A DNA stretch of 64,000 bases from Sulfitobacter litoralis (GCF_900103185.1 NZ_FNJD01000008.1:62001-126000), one strand, 5' to 3'; counted from the first letter of the stretch, positions 46,453-55,835 are shown. The notes: generated by a model from the letters alone, not told the origin. Made by a program: numbers and translations.

Positions 46453-47331
46453 ATGACTGACGTGGCCCGCCAACTCCTTGAATTGCTGGATATAGAACAG
46501 CTTGAGGTCGATTTGTTCCGGGGGATCGGATCGGGCGGGGAAACCACCACGCGCATCTTTGGCGGCCATGTTATCGCGCAGGCTTTGATGGCCGCCTATC
46601 GCACGGTGCCGGACCGGATGTGCCATTCGCTGCATGCCTATTTCATCCGTCCGGGCGATCCGTCGATCCCGGTGATCTATCAGGTGGACCGCGCCCGTGA
46701 CGGGGGCAGCTTTACCACACGGCGAGTCGTTGCGATCCAGCACGGCAAACAGATTTTTAACCTTTCGGCATCGTTCCACGTGCAGGAAGAGGGCTGGGAT
46801 TACCAACACAAGATGCCCGACGTCAAAGGGCCTGAACACTGGCTTGACCGCCCGGACCTGCGCGAACCCTATATCGAAAAAATCCCGCCCAAACACCGCG
46901 ACGATTTCCTGCGCGAACGCCCTATTGAGATCCGCGAGGTTGATCCACGCGATCTGTTCGAACCTGAAAAGACTTCGGACAAGAACTATCTTTGGTTCCG
47001 GATGGAGGCCGCCAAGGGGCAGTCGCCGATCATGCAGCACTGCTTGCTGGCCTATGCGTCGGATATGAACCTGCTCGGATCGTCGCTGCGGCCGCACGGG
47101 CTGACGTGGTTTCAGGGCGAGGTCATGACCGCAAGTCTGGATCACGCCATGTGGTTTCACGCGCCGATCGATTTCTCGGACTGGCATTTATACGAGCTCG
47201 ACGCGCCCTTTACTGGCGGCGCGCGCGGGTTCAATCGCGGGCTGATCTATAACCAAAACGGACAACTGGCCGCCACCACTGCCCAAGAAGGGTTGATGCG
47301 GCCCTACAAAAAGAAAGAAGTTGCTTCATGA
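46453..47331 (+). CDS. tesB: Acyl-CoA thioesterase II (TesB)
   Basis: 292 residues with two hot-dog domains. TRIFGGHVIAQALMAAYRTVP near residue 30, HSLHAYFIRPGDPSIPVIYQV, and the catalytic Asp in MTASLDHAMWFH in the second domain. It releases CoA from acyl-CoA intermediates and may protect free CoA pools during catabolism. Six bases after the ligase stop and overlapping the amidohydrolase start by ATGA. Confidence 0.94.
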   Translation: MTDVARQLLELLDIEQLEVDLFRGIGSGGETTTRIFGGHVIAQALMAAYRTVPDRMCHSLHAYFIRPGDPSIPVIYQVDRARDGGSFTTRRVVAIQHGKQIFNLSASFHVQEEGWDYQHKMPDVKGPEHWLDRPDLREPYIEKIPPKHRDDFLRERPIEIREVDPRDLFEPEKTSDKNYLWFRMEAAKGQSPIMQHCLLAYASDMNLLGSSLRPHGLTWFQGEVMTASLDHAMWFHAPIDFSDWHLYELDAPFTGGARGFNRGLIYNQNGQLAATTAQEGLMRPYKKKEVAS

Positions 47332-48383
47332 CAGAGACAGGGGGCCGCTATCCGGGCTGGCGACCGGGCATTGAACTGCGTGACGACTGGCTCGGGCTGG
47401 TCCCCGAGACGGCAATCGACCCGCAGCGCGAGATCGTGGACCCCCACCATCACCTTTGGCGTCACGGCACGCCCGAGGCCCCCGCCGTCTACGAGATGGA
47501 CGCGCTGTGGCGCGACACAGGGGCGGGGCACAACGTGGTGCAGACTGTCTATATCGAATGCCGCTCTTACTGGGATCGAGACGCGCCCGCGCATCTGCAA
47601 TCCGTAGGCGAAACCCGTACCGTGGCGCAGATGGCGGTACAGACTCCGCGCGGTCAGGCGCAAATCGCTGGGATTATCGCGCAGACCGAACTGGTGCTGC
47701 CCCCCGACCAGCTGCATGCCGCGCTCGACGCGCATGAGGCCGCAGGAAACGGGCTGTTCAAAGGTATCCGCAATTCTGGCGCGCGCGACGCCGAACCGCA
47801 GCATCTCGCCATTCCCGGACGTGGCGTTGAAAATCAGTATGGCGACCCCGAGTTTGTGCGCGGTGTCACGATTTTGGGCGATCGCGGACTGACGCTGGAC
47901 AGCTGGCATTATCATCACCAGCACCAAGAGTTTCTCGATCTTGCCTGCGCTGCCCCACAGACGACGCTCGTCCTTGATCACTTTGGCACGCCTTTGGGTG
48001 TTGGCCGGTTCGAGGGCAAACGGGACGACATCTTTGCCGCGTGGAAGGACCATATGTCAGAGCTCGCAGAGTGCCCCAATGTGATGGCCAAACTGGGCGG
48101 GCTTTGTATGCCCGACAACGGCTACGGCTATATGCACCGTGACCTGCCACCATCCTCGGATGAAATCATCGAGACGCAAGGCAAATGGTACGCGCATATG
48201 CTGGACGTTTTCGGCCCCGAGCGTTGCATGTTCGAAAGCAACTTTCCCGTGGACCGTACGGCGGTCAGCTATGTGGTGATCTGGAATGCATTTAAAAAGA
48301 TGTCAGCGCATCTAGATGACGCAGCGCGACAGGCGCTGTTTTCCGGCACAGCGCGGCGTGTCTATGGGTTGCCGCCCGCGTGA
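47328..48383 (+). CDS. Amidohydrolase family 2 protein (PF04909-type)
   Basis: 351 residues. The metal-binding start of the TIM barrel is EIVDPHHHLWRHG, with a further ligand set in LVLDHFGTPLG and the final SNFPVDRT. This group includes lactonases such as 2-pyrone-4,6-dicarboxylate lactonase and decarboxylases of the ACMSD type. In this operon a lactonase would make sense, supplying a hydroxy acid for CoA activation, but that is inference. Last gene of the rightward operon; converges on a VOC gene. Confidence 0.88.
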   Translation: MTETGGRYPGWRPGIELRDDWLGLVPETAIDPQREIVDPHHHLWRHGTPEAPAVYEMDALWRDTGAGHNVVQTVYIECRSYWDRDAPAHLQSVGETRTVAQMAVQTPRGQAQIAGIIAQTELVLPPDQLHAALDAHEAAGNGLFKGIRNSGARDAEPQHLAIPGRGVENQYGDPEFVRGVTILGDRGLTLDSWHYHHQHQEFLDLACAAPQTTLVLDHFGTPLGVGRFEGKRDDIFAAWKDHMSELAECPNVMAKLGGLCMPDNGYGYMHRDLPPSSDEIIETQGKWYAHMLDVFGPERCMFESNFPVDRTAVSYVVIWNAFKKMSAHLDDAARQALFSGTARRVYGLPPA

Positions 48384-48404
48384 TGCGGACGGCAGGTTTT
48401 CAGG

Positions 48405-48776
48405 TTAACCGAATTTGAAAAAGCACAGTTTGTTGCCATCAAAGTCCCGGACATAGGCCCCGTAAAAACGGTCCGGGATCCGTTGCCCCGGCGCGCCTTC
48501 GTCCGCCGCGCCAAGCTCAATCGCCTTGGCGTAGAACGCGTCGACTTCTTCTTTGCTGTCCGCCGTAAACGCCACCATCACCCCGTTGCCGGGGGTAGGG
48601 GCCTCTTTGTTATAGGGCTCGCAGACCGAAATCATGGGTGTGCCGCCGCCGGTGCCAATCATGGCAATCCGGCCGCTGTCGATCAGTAGCTTGGCTCCCT
48701 TGCTTTCGAACAGGTCGCAATAGAACTGTTTTGCGCGTGCGATGTCGCTGGTGCCGACGGTGGTATAGCCGATCAT
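48405..48776 (-). CDS. VOC-family (glyoxalase-like) protein
   Basis: 123 residues with two beta-alpha-beta-beta-beta units (MIGYTTVGTSDIARAKQFYCDLF and the ending FYGAYVRDFDGNKLCFF). VOC proteins are metal enzymes or binding proteins; the specific reaction is not clear. The start at 48776 overlaps the SDR stop (ATGA) and has AAGGA 9 nt upstream. Longer upstream frames run through the SDR gene. Confidence 0.85.
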   Translation of the reverse strand: MIGYTTVGTSDIARAKQFYCDLFESKGAKLLIDSGRIAMIGTGGGTPMISVCEPYNKEAPTPGNGVMVAFTADSKEEVDAFYAKAIELGAADEGAPGQRIPDRFYGAYVRDFDGNKLCFFKFG

Positions 48777-49564
48777 GATGCATTTCCTTGCGGGTTTCTG
48801 CGGTCGCCATACATCCGGTGCAGCTTGCGCATGCCCCCGATCCAGCGGTCGTAGTTTTCGGTCTTCTTGCGCATGTATTCCAACACCTGAGGGTGGGGCA
48901 GCACAAGGAATGTCTCGTTGCGGATGGTCTCCAGACAGGCTTCGGCCACCGGTTCGGCTTCCAGCAGCCCGTCGAGCGCGGCCACAGAATCCTCGTGACC
49001 GCGGGTCATCTCGCTGCGAACCGCTTGTGGACACAACACCGATACCTTGATCCCATCATCACCATGAGACATCGCCAGCCATTCAGCCACGGCAACAGCC
49101 GCATGCTTTGTCACGCCATAAGGCGCGCAGCCGACCTGGTTCAGCAAACCCGCCGCCGAGGCAGTGTTCAACAAATAGCCGCCCCCACGTTCGGTCATGC
49201 GCGGCACCAGATGACGGGCCGCCCAGATGTGGGCCATCACGTTGATGTCCCAGATGCGCTGCCAGTCCTCGTTCGGCACTTCCATGCCGCCCGCGATCAG
49301 GATGCCCGCGTTCGAGCAGAACAGATCAATCGGACCGATGTCGTTTTCAACAGCATTGATCATATCCGCGATCTCTTGCTCTACGCCAACATTCACACCG
49401 AATGCGACGCCACCGATTTCATCGGCAACCGCCTGCGCGCCTTCTCTGTTGAGATCGACACAGACGACTTTCTTGGCCCCTTCCGCCGCAAAGCGGACGG
49501 CCATCGCCTTGCCGATGCCGCTGGCGGCACCGGTGATGACGATGATTTTATCCTTAAGTTCCAT
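48773..49564 (-). CDS. SDR-family oxidoreductase
   Basis: 263 residues. TGAASGIGKAMAVRFA cofactor site, SNAGILIAGG, and the catalytic tyrosine/lysine in YGVTKHAAV. The C-terminal tail (HPQVLEYMRKKTENYDRWIGGMRKLH) is longer than in simple SDRs and is typical of a group found with acyl-CoA degradation genes. Fifth gene-level step of a minus-strand operon running from 53750. Confidence 0.9.
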   Translation of the reverse strand: MELKDKIIVITGAASGIGKAMAVRFAAEGAKKVVCVDLNREGAQAVADEIGGVAFGVNVGVEQEIADMINAVENDIGPIDLFCSNAGILIAGGMEVPNEDWQRIWDINVMAHIWAARHLVPRMTERGGGYLLNTASAAGLLNQVGCAPYGVTKHAAVAVAEWLAMSHGDDGIKVSVLCPQAVRSEMTRGHEDSVAALDGLLEAEPVAEACLETIRNETFLVLPHPQVLEYMRKKTENYDRWIGGMRKLHRMYGDRRNPQGNAS

Positions 49565-49573
49565 AGCTGCCCC

Positions 49574-50341
49574 TCACGTCCACATGTTCGACCCGCCACA
49601 AACGGTCAGCGCCTGACCGGTCATGTAGCGGCTTGCATCGGAAGCAAGGAACACGGCGAGCCCCGCGAAATCCTCTGCCTCGCCAAGACGGCGCAGGGGG
49701 ATTTCATTCTTGATGCGGTTCTCGACTTCGGGATTGTCCCACAGCTCGCGCGCGAATTCGGTTTTCACCAGACCCGGACAGATCGCATTAAACCGCAGAC
49801 CTTTGGGCCCGAATTCAGCCGCAAGGTTGCGTACAAGGCCGATCAGCGCCAGCTTGGACATGCCATAGGTGCCCAGCATGACGGACGGTTTGAACGCCCC
49901 GATGGACGAGGTGAACGCCATCGAGCCAGACCCTTTTTCGATCATGTCGGGTGCCACCATCTGTGCCAGCCAAAGATTGGACAGCACATTGGCGTTCATC
50001 GTCTTTTCATAGGCATCATCGGGGATCTCGGACGTGGGCCCATAATAGGGGTTCACGCCGGCATTGCCGATCACGATGTCGATTTTGCCCGCCAGCTTGT
50101 GGGTCTCGTCCACCAGCGCCTGCAACTGCTCTTTGTAGCCGACATTACACGCGACGCCGAACGCCTTGCCCTTGCCAAGCGCGTTGATCTCGGCGGCGGC
50201 GGCATCCAGTTGGTCTTGCTTGCGCGCCGAGATGACGACCGTCGCGCCATGCTCGGCCAGGGCCTTGGCCATCGCCAGCCCCATGCCCTTGGAGGCGCCG
50301 GTTAACAGCGCCACCTTTCCGGTCAGATCGAATAGGGTCAT
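49574..50341 (-). CDS. SDR-family oxidoreductase (FabG-like)
   Basis: 255 residues. LTGASKGMGLAMAKALAEHG, VIGNAGVNPYYGP, catalytic YGMSKLALIG and the C-terminal SRYMTGQALTVCGGSNMW. Resembles 3-oxoacyl or secondary-alcohol dehydrogenases. Its start overlaps the ACAD11-type dehydrogenase stop by ATGA, so the two are coupled. Confidence 0.91.
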   Translation of the reverse strand: MTLFDLTGKVALLTGASKGMGLAMAKALAEHGATVVISARKQDQLDAAAAEINALGKGKAFGVACNVGYKEQLQALVDETHKLAGKIDIVIGNAGVNPYYGPTSEIPDDAYEKTMNANVLSNLWLAQMVAPDMIEKGSGSMAFTSSIGAFKPSVMLGTYGMSKLALIGLVRNLAAEFGPKGLRFNAICPGLVKTEFARELWDNPEVENRIKNEIPLRRLGEAEDFAGLAVFLASDASRYMTGQALTVCGGSNMWT

Positions 50342-51651
50342 ACGCCACCCCGCGTGCGACCTGTCGCGATCTCGTCGCGGGCGCGCGACGTGCGCAGGTT
50401 CGATTCCTGATAATCCTTGACCTCGGCGCGGGCGATCACGTGATGGTGGACTTCATCAGGGCCATCCGCAAAGCGCAGCGTACGCTGGGACGTGTACATG
50501 CCCGACAGCGGCGACCACTGCGAGATACCCGTGGCACCATGCACCTGCATCGCTTGGTCGATGATGTTACAGACTTTTTCTGGCACCATCGCCTTGATCA
50601 TGCTGACCCAGATGCGCGCTTCTTTGTTGCCCAGCACATCCATCGCCTTGGCGGCTTTCAGAACCATCAGGCGCATCGCCTCGATCTCGATCTTGGCACG
50701 AGAGATGGTTTCCATGTTCTTGCCCAGATCAATGATCTTCTTCCCAAAGGCTTCACGGCTCAGCCCGCGTTCGATCATCAGGTCCAACGCTTTTTCCGCC
50801 GACCCGATAGAGCGCATGCAGTGGTGGATACGGCCTGGCCCAAGACGAACCTGGGAAATTTCAAAGCCGCGGCCTTCGCCCCACAGAATGTTTTCCTCGG
50901 GCACGCGGACGTTGGTGAACTTGATGTGCATGTGACCGTGTGGCGCGTCGTCGTGACCAAAGACATGCATCGGGCCGACAATTTCGACACCGGGGGTGTC
51001 GATCGGCACAAGGATCTGGGACTGCTGGCGGAAGGGGTCGGCGTCGGGGGACGTTTTGACCATCGTGATCATGATCTTACAGCGTGGATCACCTGCGCCC
51101 GAAATGTAGTATTTCTCGCCGTTGATCACCCACTCGCCGTTTTCTAGCACAGCAGAAGTAGAGATGTTCTTGGCATCCGAGGACGCCATATCAGGTTCGG
51201 TCATCGCAAAGGCTGACCGGATTTCACCGGCAAGCAGGGGCTTGAGCCACTGTTCTTTTTGCTCGGGCGTGCCGATGCGTTCCAACACTTCCATGTTGCC
51301 AGTGTCAGGTGCGTTACAGTTCAGTGTTTCAGGGGCCAGCGGGCTCTTGCCCAACTCGGCTGCGATATAAGCGTAGTCGAGGTTGCTAAGGCCTTCGCCG
51401 GTTTCGGCGTTAGGCAGAAAGAAGTTCCACAGACCGGCATCACGCGCCTTTTGCTTGGCTTCTTCCAGCAGTTCCAATTGGCCCGGTGCATAGGACCAGC
51501 GGTCGGCGCGGCCTTCGCCAAGACGGAAGAATTCGTCGGTCATCGGGTCGACGTTTTCGCGGATGTGCTTGATCACGGCGGCCAATAGGGGCTTGGCTTT
51601 TTCCGACATATCAAGGTTGTTCATTCCGGCCATAGCTTCGTTATGTGACAT
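50338..51651 (-). CDS. Acyl-CoA dehydrogenase, ACAD10/ACAD11 type
   Basis: 437 residues. Strikingly like the C-terminal half of animal ACAD11: FAMTEPDMASSDAKNI, GPMHVFGHDDAPHGH, GEGRGFEISQVRLGPGRIHHCMR and LRFADGPDEVHHHVIARAE. In that family this domain converts a 4-phosphoacyl-CoA to an enoyl-CoA that enters beta-oxidation. The kinase partner is the separate gene at 35815-36846. AGGAGGC lies upstream of the start, within a run of tandem candidate ATGs. Confidence 0.93.
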   Translation of the reverse strand: MSHNEAMAGMNNLDMSEKAKPLLAAVIKHIRENVDPMTDEFFRLGEGRADRWSYAPGQLELLEEAKQKARDAGLWNFFLPNAETGEGLSNLDYAYIAAELGKSPLAPETLNCNAPDTGNMEVLERIGTPEQKEQWLKPLLAGEIRSAFAMTEPDMASSDAKNISTSAVLENGEWVINGEKYYISGAGDPRCKIMITMVKTSPDADPFRQQSQILVPIDTPGVEIVGPMHVFGHDDAPHGHMHIKFTNVRVPEENILWGEGRGFEISQVRLGPGRIHHCMRSIGSAEKALDLMIERGLSREAFGKKIIDLGKNMETISRAKIEIEAMRLMVLKAAKAMDVLGNKEARIWVSMIKAMVPEKVCNIIDQAMQVHGATGISQWSPLSGMYTSQRTLRFADGPDEVHHHVIARAEVKDYQESNLRTSRARDEIATGRTRGGV

Positions 51652-51681
51652 AGAGTGCCTCCTGGCAGTTAATTTCGGATA

Positions 51682-52461
51682 TTATTTGTTGACCCAGTTG
51701 GGTTTGCGTTTTTCGACAAAGGCGTTCACGCCTTCCTTGAAGTCTTCGGTTTTGCTAAGATCCGCGATCACTTCGCGTGAATAGGCAATGCTGTCTTGCA
51801 TCCCGTCACGGGCGTACATGTCGTTCAGCACGCGTTTCGTGGCCTTGACCGCCGACGGCGATACGCCGCACAGCTCTTCGGCCTTTTCCATCGCTTTCGC
51901 CATCAGCTGTTCCGCAGGGTAAACTGCGTTGACACAACCCATCGCCAGCGCTTCGTCGGCCATGATGGTGCGCCCTGTGAACATCAGCTCTTGCGCGGCA
52001 AGGCGCCCGATATAGCGCGACAGACGCTGTACGCCCGATGCCGCGGCAAAGAAGCCGACCTTGACTTCGGGCAGGGCGAATTTCGCCTGCTCTGACGCCA
52101 GAATAATGTCGCAGGACAATGCTGTTTCAAAACCACCGCCCATGGCGAAACCGTTGACGGCTGCGACGATGGGCTTTTCCAGATCAAAACGCGAGGACAG
52201 ACCGGCGAAGCCGCTGGCGGGCATTGTCGCCTTGGACCCGCCCGCCGCGGTAGCTTTCAGGTCGTTCCCCGCGGAGAACGCTTTGTCGCCCGCCCCTGTG
52301 AGAACGGCGACCCACAGATCCTGATCCGCTGCAAACGCGTCCCAGCAGGCGGCCATTTCATTGTGCATGTCCACATGTACGGCGTTGTACACTTCGGGGC
52401 GGTTCATGGTCACGACCAGAATGTGACCCTTTTTTTCGGTGGTGATATATTGATAGCTCAT
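51682..52461 (-). CDS. Enoyl-CoA hydratase/isomerase family protein
   Basis: 259 residues. Oxyanion-hole segment FSAGNDLK, then GFAMGGGFETALSCDII and FALPEVKVGFFAAASGVQRL, with Glu residues at both positions used for catalysis in crotonases. The pattern resembles CaiD/carnitinyl-CoA dehydratase-like members. The start overlaps the 3-hydroxyacyl-CoA dehydrogenase stop by ATGA; together they do the two steps that fused FadB/FadJ proteins do. Confidence 0.92.
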   Translation of the reverse strand: MSYQYITTEKKGHILVVTMNRPEVYNAVHVDMHNEMAACWDAFAADQDLWVAVLTGAGDKAFSAGNDLKATAAGGSKATMPASGFAGLSSRFDLEKPIVAAVNGFAMGGGFETALSCDIILASEQAKFALPEVKVGFFAAASGVQRLSRYIGRLAAQELMFTGRTIMADEALAMGCVNAVYPAEQLMAKAMEKAEELCGVSPSAVKATKRVLNDMYARDGMQDSIAYSREVIADLSKTEDFKEGVNAFVEKRKPNWVNK

Positions 52462-53750
52462 ACCTTCAGCCCTCCGGTGTCGATTTCTGTGAACTTGCCG
52501 CCATTTGCGGCCAAATCGCGTAGCAGCTCAGCGGGCGCGAATTCGGGGTCTTGGGCGCCTAGCTTTTCCATCACGTCCAGCACGGCTTGCGCACCGACCA
52601 TGTCGCCATGGAACATCGGGCCGCCCTTATCGGCAGGCCAGCCATAGCCGTTCAGCCAGACCACATCGATGTCAGACGGGCGCTGCGCCTTGTTCTCTTC
52701 GAGGATTTTGACAGCCTCGTTGATCATCGGATAAATGCAGATTTCGATGATCTCGTCTTGCGACATCTGGCTTGTCTCGGCACCTGTGATGTCCTTAATC
52801 ACTTTCGCCACAACATCGGACGGGATCGGGCGACGCGATTCGTCATAGTCGTAGAAGCCCGCTTGGGTCTTTTGGCCACGGCGGTCCATTTCACACAGCG
52901 CATCGCGGATCGGGTTTTCGGTATTGGCCCCTTTGGACCAGCCGATATCCAGACCGGCCAGATCGGACATCTGGAACGGCCCCATCTTGAAGCCAAAGGC
53001 GTTCAGCGCGGCATCCACATCCCACGGCATCAAGCCCTGTTGCAGCAGCTTGTTCGCCTGTTTCTGGCGTGCGAACAAAATGCGGTTGCCGACAAAACCG
53101 GGGCAAACGCCAACCAGCACGGCAATCTTGTTGATCTTGGCCGCCAAATCCATCGAGGTCGCGACCACGTCATCGGCAGTATGTTTCGCGCGCACAATTT
53201 CGAGCAATTTCATTACGTTGGCAGGCGAGAAAAAGTGCAGTCCGATGACGTCTTCGGGGCGGCTGGTCATCGCTGCGATTTCGTCGATGTTCAACGCCGA
53301 GGTGTTCGTCGCAAGGATCGCGCCGGGTTTCATCACGCGGTCCAGCTCGGTGAAGATCTTGCGCTTCAGCTCCATGTCTTCGAACACGGCTTCGATCACC
53401 AGATCACAATCGGCCAAGGCAGCAAGTTCCAGCTTGCCGTCGAAACGGTCCATCCGGGCTTCGACTTCGTCTTGCGGGAAACGGCCCTTGTCACTGCTGC
53501 GCTGGTAGTTGCCGCGCACAACCTTCAACCCGCGATCCAGTGCTACTTGCGTGGTCTCGACGATGGTGACGGGGATGCCCGCGGTGGCAAAGTTCATCGC
53601 AATGCCACCGCCCATCGTGCCCGCGCCGATGATGCCTACGGATTTGATCTCGCGCTGTTTGGTGTTGGCGGGCAGGTCCGGGACCTCCCACGCGGCTTTG
53701 CCGGCAGCACCGATATAGGCACCAATTTCTGCGTCGGTTGGGGTGTTCAT
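52458..53750 (-). CDS. 3-hydroxyacyl-CoA dehydrogenase
   Basis: 430 residues. NAD-binding [17 protein letters not shown] near residue 40, catalytic His in [13 protein letters not shown], and two C-terminal 3HCDH domains ([41 protein letters not shown]). The N-terminal 35 residues look like a remnant linker of multifunctional FadJ-type proteins. It oxidises (S)-3-hydroxyacyl-CoA. It is the second gene of the operon after the acyl-CoA ligase. Confidence 0.94.
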   Translation of the reverse strand: MNTPTDAEIGAYIGAAGKAAWEVPDLPANTKQREIKSVGIIGAGTMGGGIAMNFATAGIPVTIVETTQVALDRGLKVVRGNYQRSSDKGRFPQDEVEARMDRFDGKLELAALADCDLVIEAVFEDMELKRKIFTELDRVMKPGAILATNTSALNIDEIAAMTSRPEDVIGLHFFSPANVMKLLEIVRAKHTADDVVATSMDLAAKINKIAVLVGVCPGFVGNRILFARQKQANKLLQQGLMPWDVDAALNAFGFKMGPFQMSDLAGLDIGWSKGANTENPIRDALCEMDRRGQKTQAGFYDYDESRRPIPSDVVAKVIKDITGAETSQMSQDEIIEICIYPMINEAVKILEENKAQRPSDIDVVWLNGYGWPADKGGPMFHGDMVGAQAVLDVMEKLGAQDPEFAPAELLRDLAANGGKFTEIDTGGLKV

Positions 53751-53783
53751 AGTCTTCCTTTCTTCCGGCCCGGTTGGTGGGCC

Positions 53784-55475
53784 TTATGTGTCCAGACAGG
53801 CCGCGCGGATCGCACGGCGGTCAATCTTGTCGGTGGCACCACGGGTCAAAGGACCGTCCTGGCACCACAGTTTTTCGGGTATCTTGAATTTGGCCAGCCG
53901 CCCGTCGAGGTGCGCCGCCATATCCGCCTGCGTTAACGGCTTGCCATCGCGGGTCTGGACAGAGGCCCCGACGACTTCGCCCAAACGCGGATCAGGGACA
54001 GAGAACGCGCAGGCCTCGATCACATCGGGATGCGTGTGCAACGCGCCCTCGACATCCAGACACGCGATGTTTTCGCCGCCCCGGATGATGATGTTCTTCT
54101 TGCGATCAAGGATGGTGATATAGCCTTCGGCGTCGATCACACCCAGATCGCCGGTGCGCAGCCAGCCGTCTTGCATCGTCTCTTCGGTGGCTTCCGGCTT
54201 GTTCAGATAGCAGCGCATGTTGGCGGGGCTTTTGACGGTAATCTCGCCCAATTCGCCCTGTAGCACATCGTTGCCCTTGTCATCCAGAAACCGGATATCT
54301 TGCAGCGGCGGGTGCAGCTTGCCTGCGGCGTCGGGGCGTTTGTTGTATTCTTCGCCGACCATCCCGATACCAAGGGCGTTGGTCTCGGTCATGCCCCAGC
54401 CGGTCGCGATATCAGCGGCGGGGAATTGTCCCTTAAGCTGCGCCACCTGGGCCGCAGGGCGTTTCGCCCCGCCAGCCCCAAGCCAGCTGAGCGTCGGCAG
54501 CGTCTCGCCCATGCGTTTCGCGGCCTCAAGCAGGTCAGCAGATTGCGTCGGCACACCTAGAAAACGGGTCACGCCTTCGCGGTTGATCACACGCACCGCT
54601 TCTTCGGCATCCCATTTGTGCAGCAGCGAAATCTTGGCACCGGCTGGCAGGCTCAGCAAAAACAGCGGATGCGTCGCAGTGACGTGGAATAGCGGCGTGA
54701 CGATTAACCCCGACGGGCGCGGCGCGGGCGGCGCACCGGGTTCAGGGGGCGTGACCAGCGGGGCGGCGACCGCCTGCAACAGCCAGCTGAACACCGCGCT
54801 GAGCGCACCACGGTGGGTCTGCACCACACCTTTCGGCTTGCCCGTCGTGCCAGAGGAATACATCACCGCAAAATCATCGTCAGTGTCCAGGTCGACACCC
54901 TCGGGCGCAGTATCGGCCATACCTTGCATCACCGCCGATAGCTTGTGCGGGCCCATGTCTTCGCCATCACGCACGCCGATCAGACGCAGCCCTAGGTCGT
55001 CGACCAGCGGCATCATCCGTTCAAAGCGGGGACCATCAGCAAACACCGTCTTGGCACCGCTGTCTTGCAGCGCATAGTCGAGCTCTTCGGTCGTCCACCA
55101 CGCGTTCACGAACACCACCACCGCACCAGCCGAGGCAACGGCAAGGGTTAACATCAACAGTTCGGGATAGTTGCGCATCGCGATGCCGACACGGTCGCCG
55201 GTCTTGATCCCAAGCGTGTCGCGCAGCCCGTTGGCAATACGATTCACGTCGGCGACAAATTCATCATAGGTCCAGCGTTCGTCCTGATAGACCAGAAACT
55301 CCGCCGCCCCGTTATCATGAATCTCGCGGCTCGCCTGAACGAGGCCTCCAAGGGTTTTGGGAATGTTTTTGAATGTCTTATAGGTGACGCCACGAATGTT
55401 GCTCTCGGCTACCTCGAACGTCGGGTTTGTCGAAACCACGTGGCGAATGGCTTCCTCGGGGGTCATTGCGGTCAT
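53784..55475 (-). CDS. Acyl-CoA ligase (AMP-binding family)
   Basis: 563 residues. AMP-forming motifs: YSSGTTGKPKGVVQTH, TGWGMTET near residue 365, GDLGVIDAEGY, and the C-terminal hinge DRKKNIIIRGGENI with the catalytic lysine near the end (TRGATDKIDRR). It would activate the free acid substrate at the start of the leftward operon. I place the start at 55475 because its ATG overlaps the stop of a 15-codon ORF that has a strong ribosome site; a GTG at 55553 would add 26 residues. Substrate unknown. Confidence 0.92.
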   Translation of the reverse strand: MTAMTPEEAIRHVVSTNPTFEVAESNIRGVTYKTFKNIPKTLGGLVQASREIHDNGAAEFLVYQDERWTYDEFVADVNRIANGLRDTLGIKTGDRVGIAMRNYPELLMLTLAVASAGAVVVFVNAWWTTEELDYALQDSGAKTVFADGPRFERMMPLVDDLGLRLIGVRDGEDMGPHKLSAVMQGMADTAPEGVDLDTDDDFAVMYSSGTTGKPKGVVQTHRGALSAVFSWLLQAVAAPLVTPPEPGAPPAPRPSGLIVTPLFHVTATHPLFLLSLPAGAKISLLHKWDAEEAVRVINREGVTRFLGVPTQSADLLEAAKRMGETLPTLSWLGAGGAKRPAAQVAQLKGQFPAADIATGWGMTETNALGIGMVGEEYNKRPDAAGKLHPPLQDIRFLDDKGNDVLQGELGEITVKSPANMRCYLNKPEATEETMQDGWLRTGDLGVIDAEGYITILDRKKNIIIRGGENIACLDVEGALHTHPDVIEACAFSVPDPRLGEVVGASVQTRDGKPLTQADMAAHLDGRLAKFKIPEKLWCQDGPLTRGATDKIDRRAIRAACLDT

Positions 55476-55519
55476 ATGCACCGGCCCGCAGACAGCATAG
55501 ATACAGATAGTGTGGCCAT
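55472..55519 (-). CDS. Possible 15-residue leader peptide coupled to the acyl-CoA ligase gene
   Basis: ATG at 55519 after AAGGGAGGACGAA, the best ribosome site in this region, reading MATLSVSMLSAGRCI and ending TGA inside ATGA of the ligase start. A translated leader could raise or regulate ligase expression through coupling. Product function is unknown; it may be no more than a ribosome-loading device. Confidence 0.35.
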   Translation of the reverse strand: MATLSVSMLSAGRCI

Positions 55520-55625
55520 TTCGTCCTCCCTTATCGAGCCTGTTGCCGGACACTCCTCCACGATTGTCCGCGACTCTGATGTCTGCAGCCTAATCGTTAA
55601 AATCCAAACTGCAATACCGCATGAT

Positions 55626-55638
55626 GGAACAATGTTCC
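55626..55638. promoter_or_regulatory. Palindromic operator upstream of the acyl-CoA ligase operon
   Basis: GGAACAATGTTCC: perfect 6-bp arms around one central base, about 110 bp upstream of the leader ORF. The form fits a TetR-type operator. No TetR gene is in the window, so the regulator would be encoded elsewhere. Confidence 0.45.
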
Positions 55639-55810
55639 GCAAACTGACGTTTGACAGGTTTTTACGCGCACCAAGGCCCCCCGCTGACGCGGCTCTATAT
55701 CTTGGCGAAAACTGACCATGAATGCACAGGTAAGAAAAGCCTTTCTTTTGGCGAAACCGAAAGAAGGGCGCCAGGGCACCTGCGATGTCGTTGAAACATG
55801 GCGTCACTTG

Positions 55811-55835
55811 GGCGCAGCGGTGCGGGTGCTGCGCC
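55811..55835 (-). terminator. Hairpin after the enamidase gene
   Basis: GGCGCAGC and GCTGCGCC form a perfect 8-bp stem with a 9-nt loop, 15 bp beyond the enamidase stop on the minus strand. No T-run directly follows. Confidence 0.5.

Noticed and set aside
48788-50305. A 505-codon open frame on the plus strand across the two SDR genes.
   Set aside because: It spans two well-formed SDR genes on the other strand and shows no domain or ribosome site.
27237-55475. The acyl-CoA island as a steroid-degradation cluster.
   Set aside because: The heteromeric dehydrogenase and Liv genes would fit, but no ring-cleavage or KstD/Hsa-type genes are present, while the ACAD10/11-type pair points to 4-hydroxy acids.
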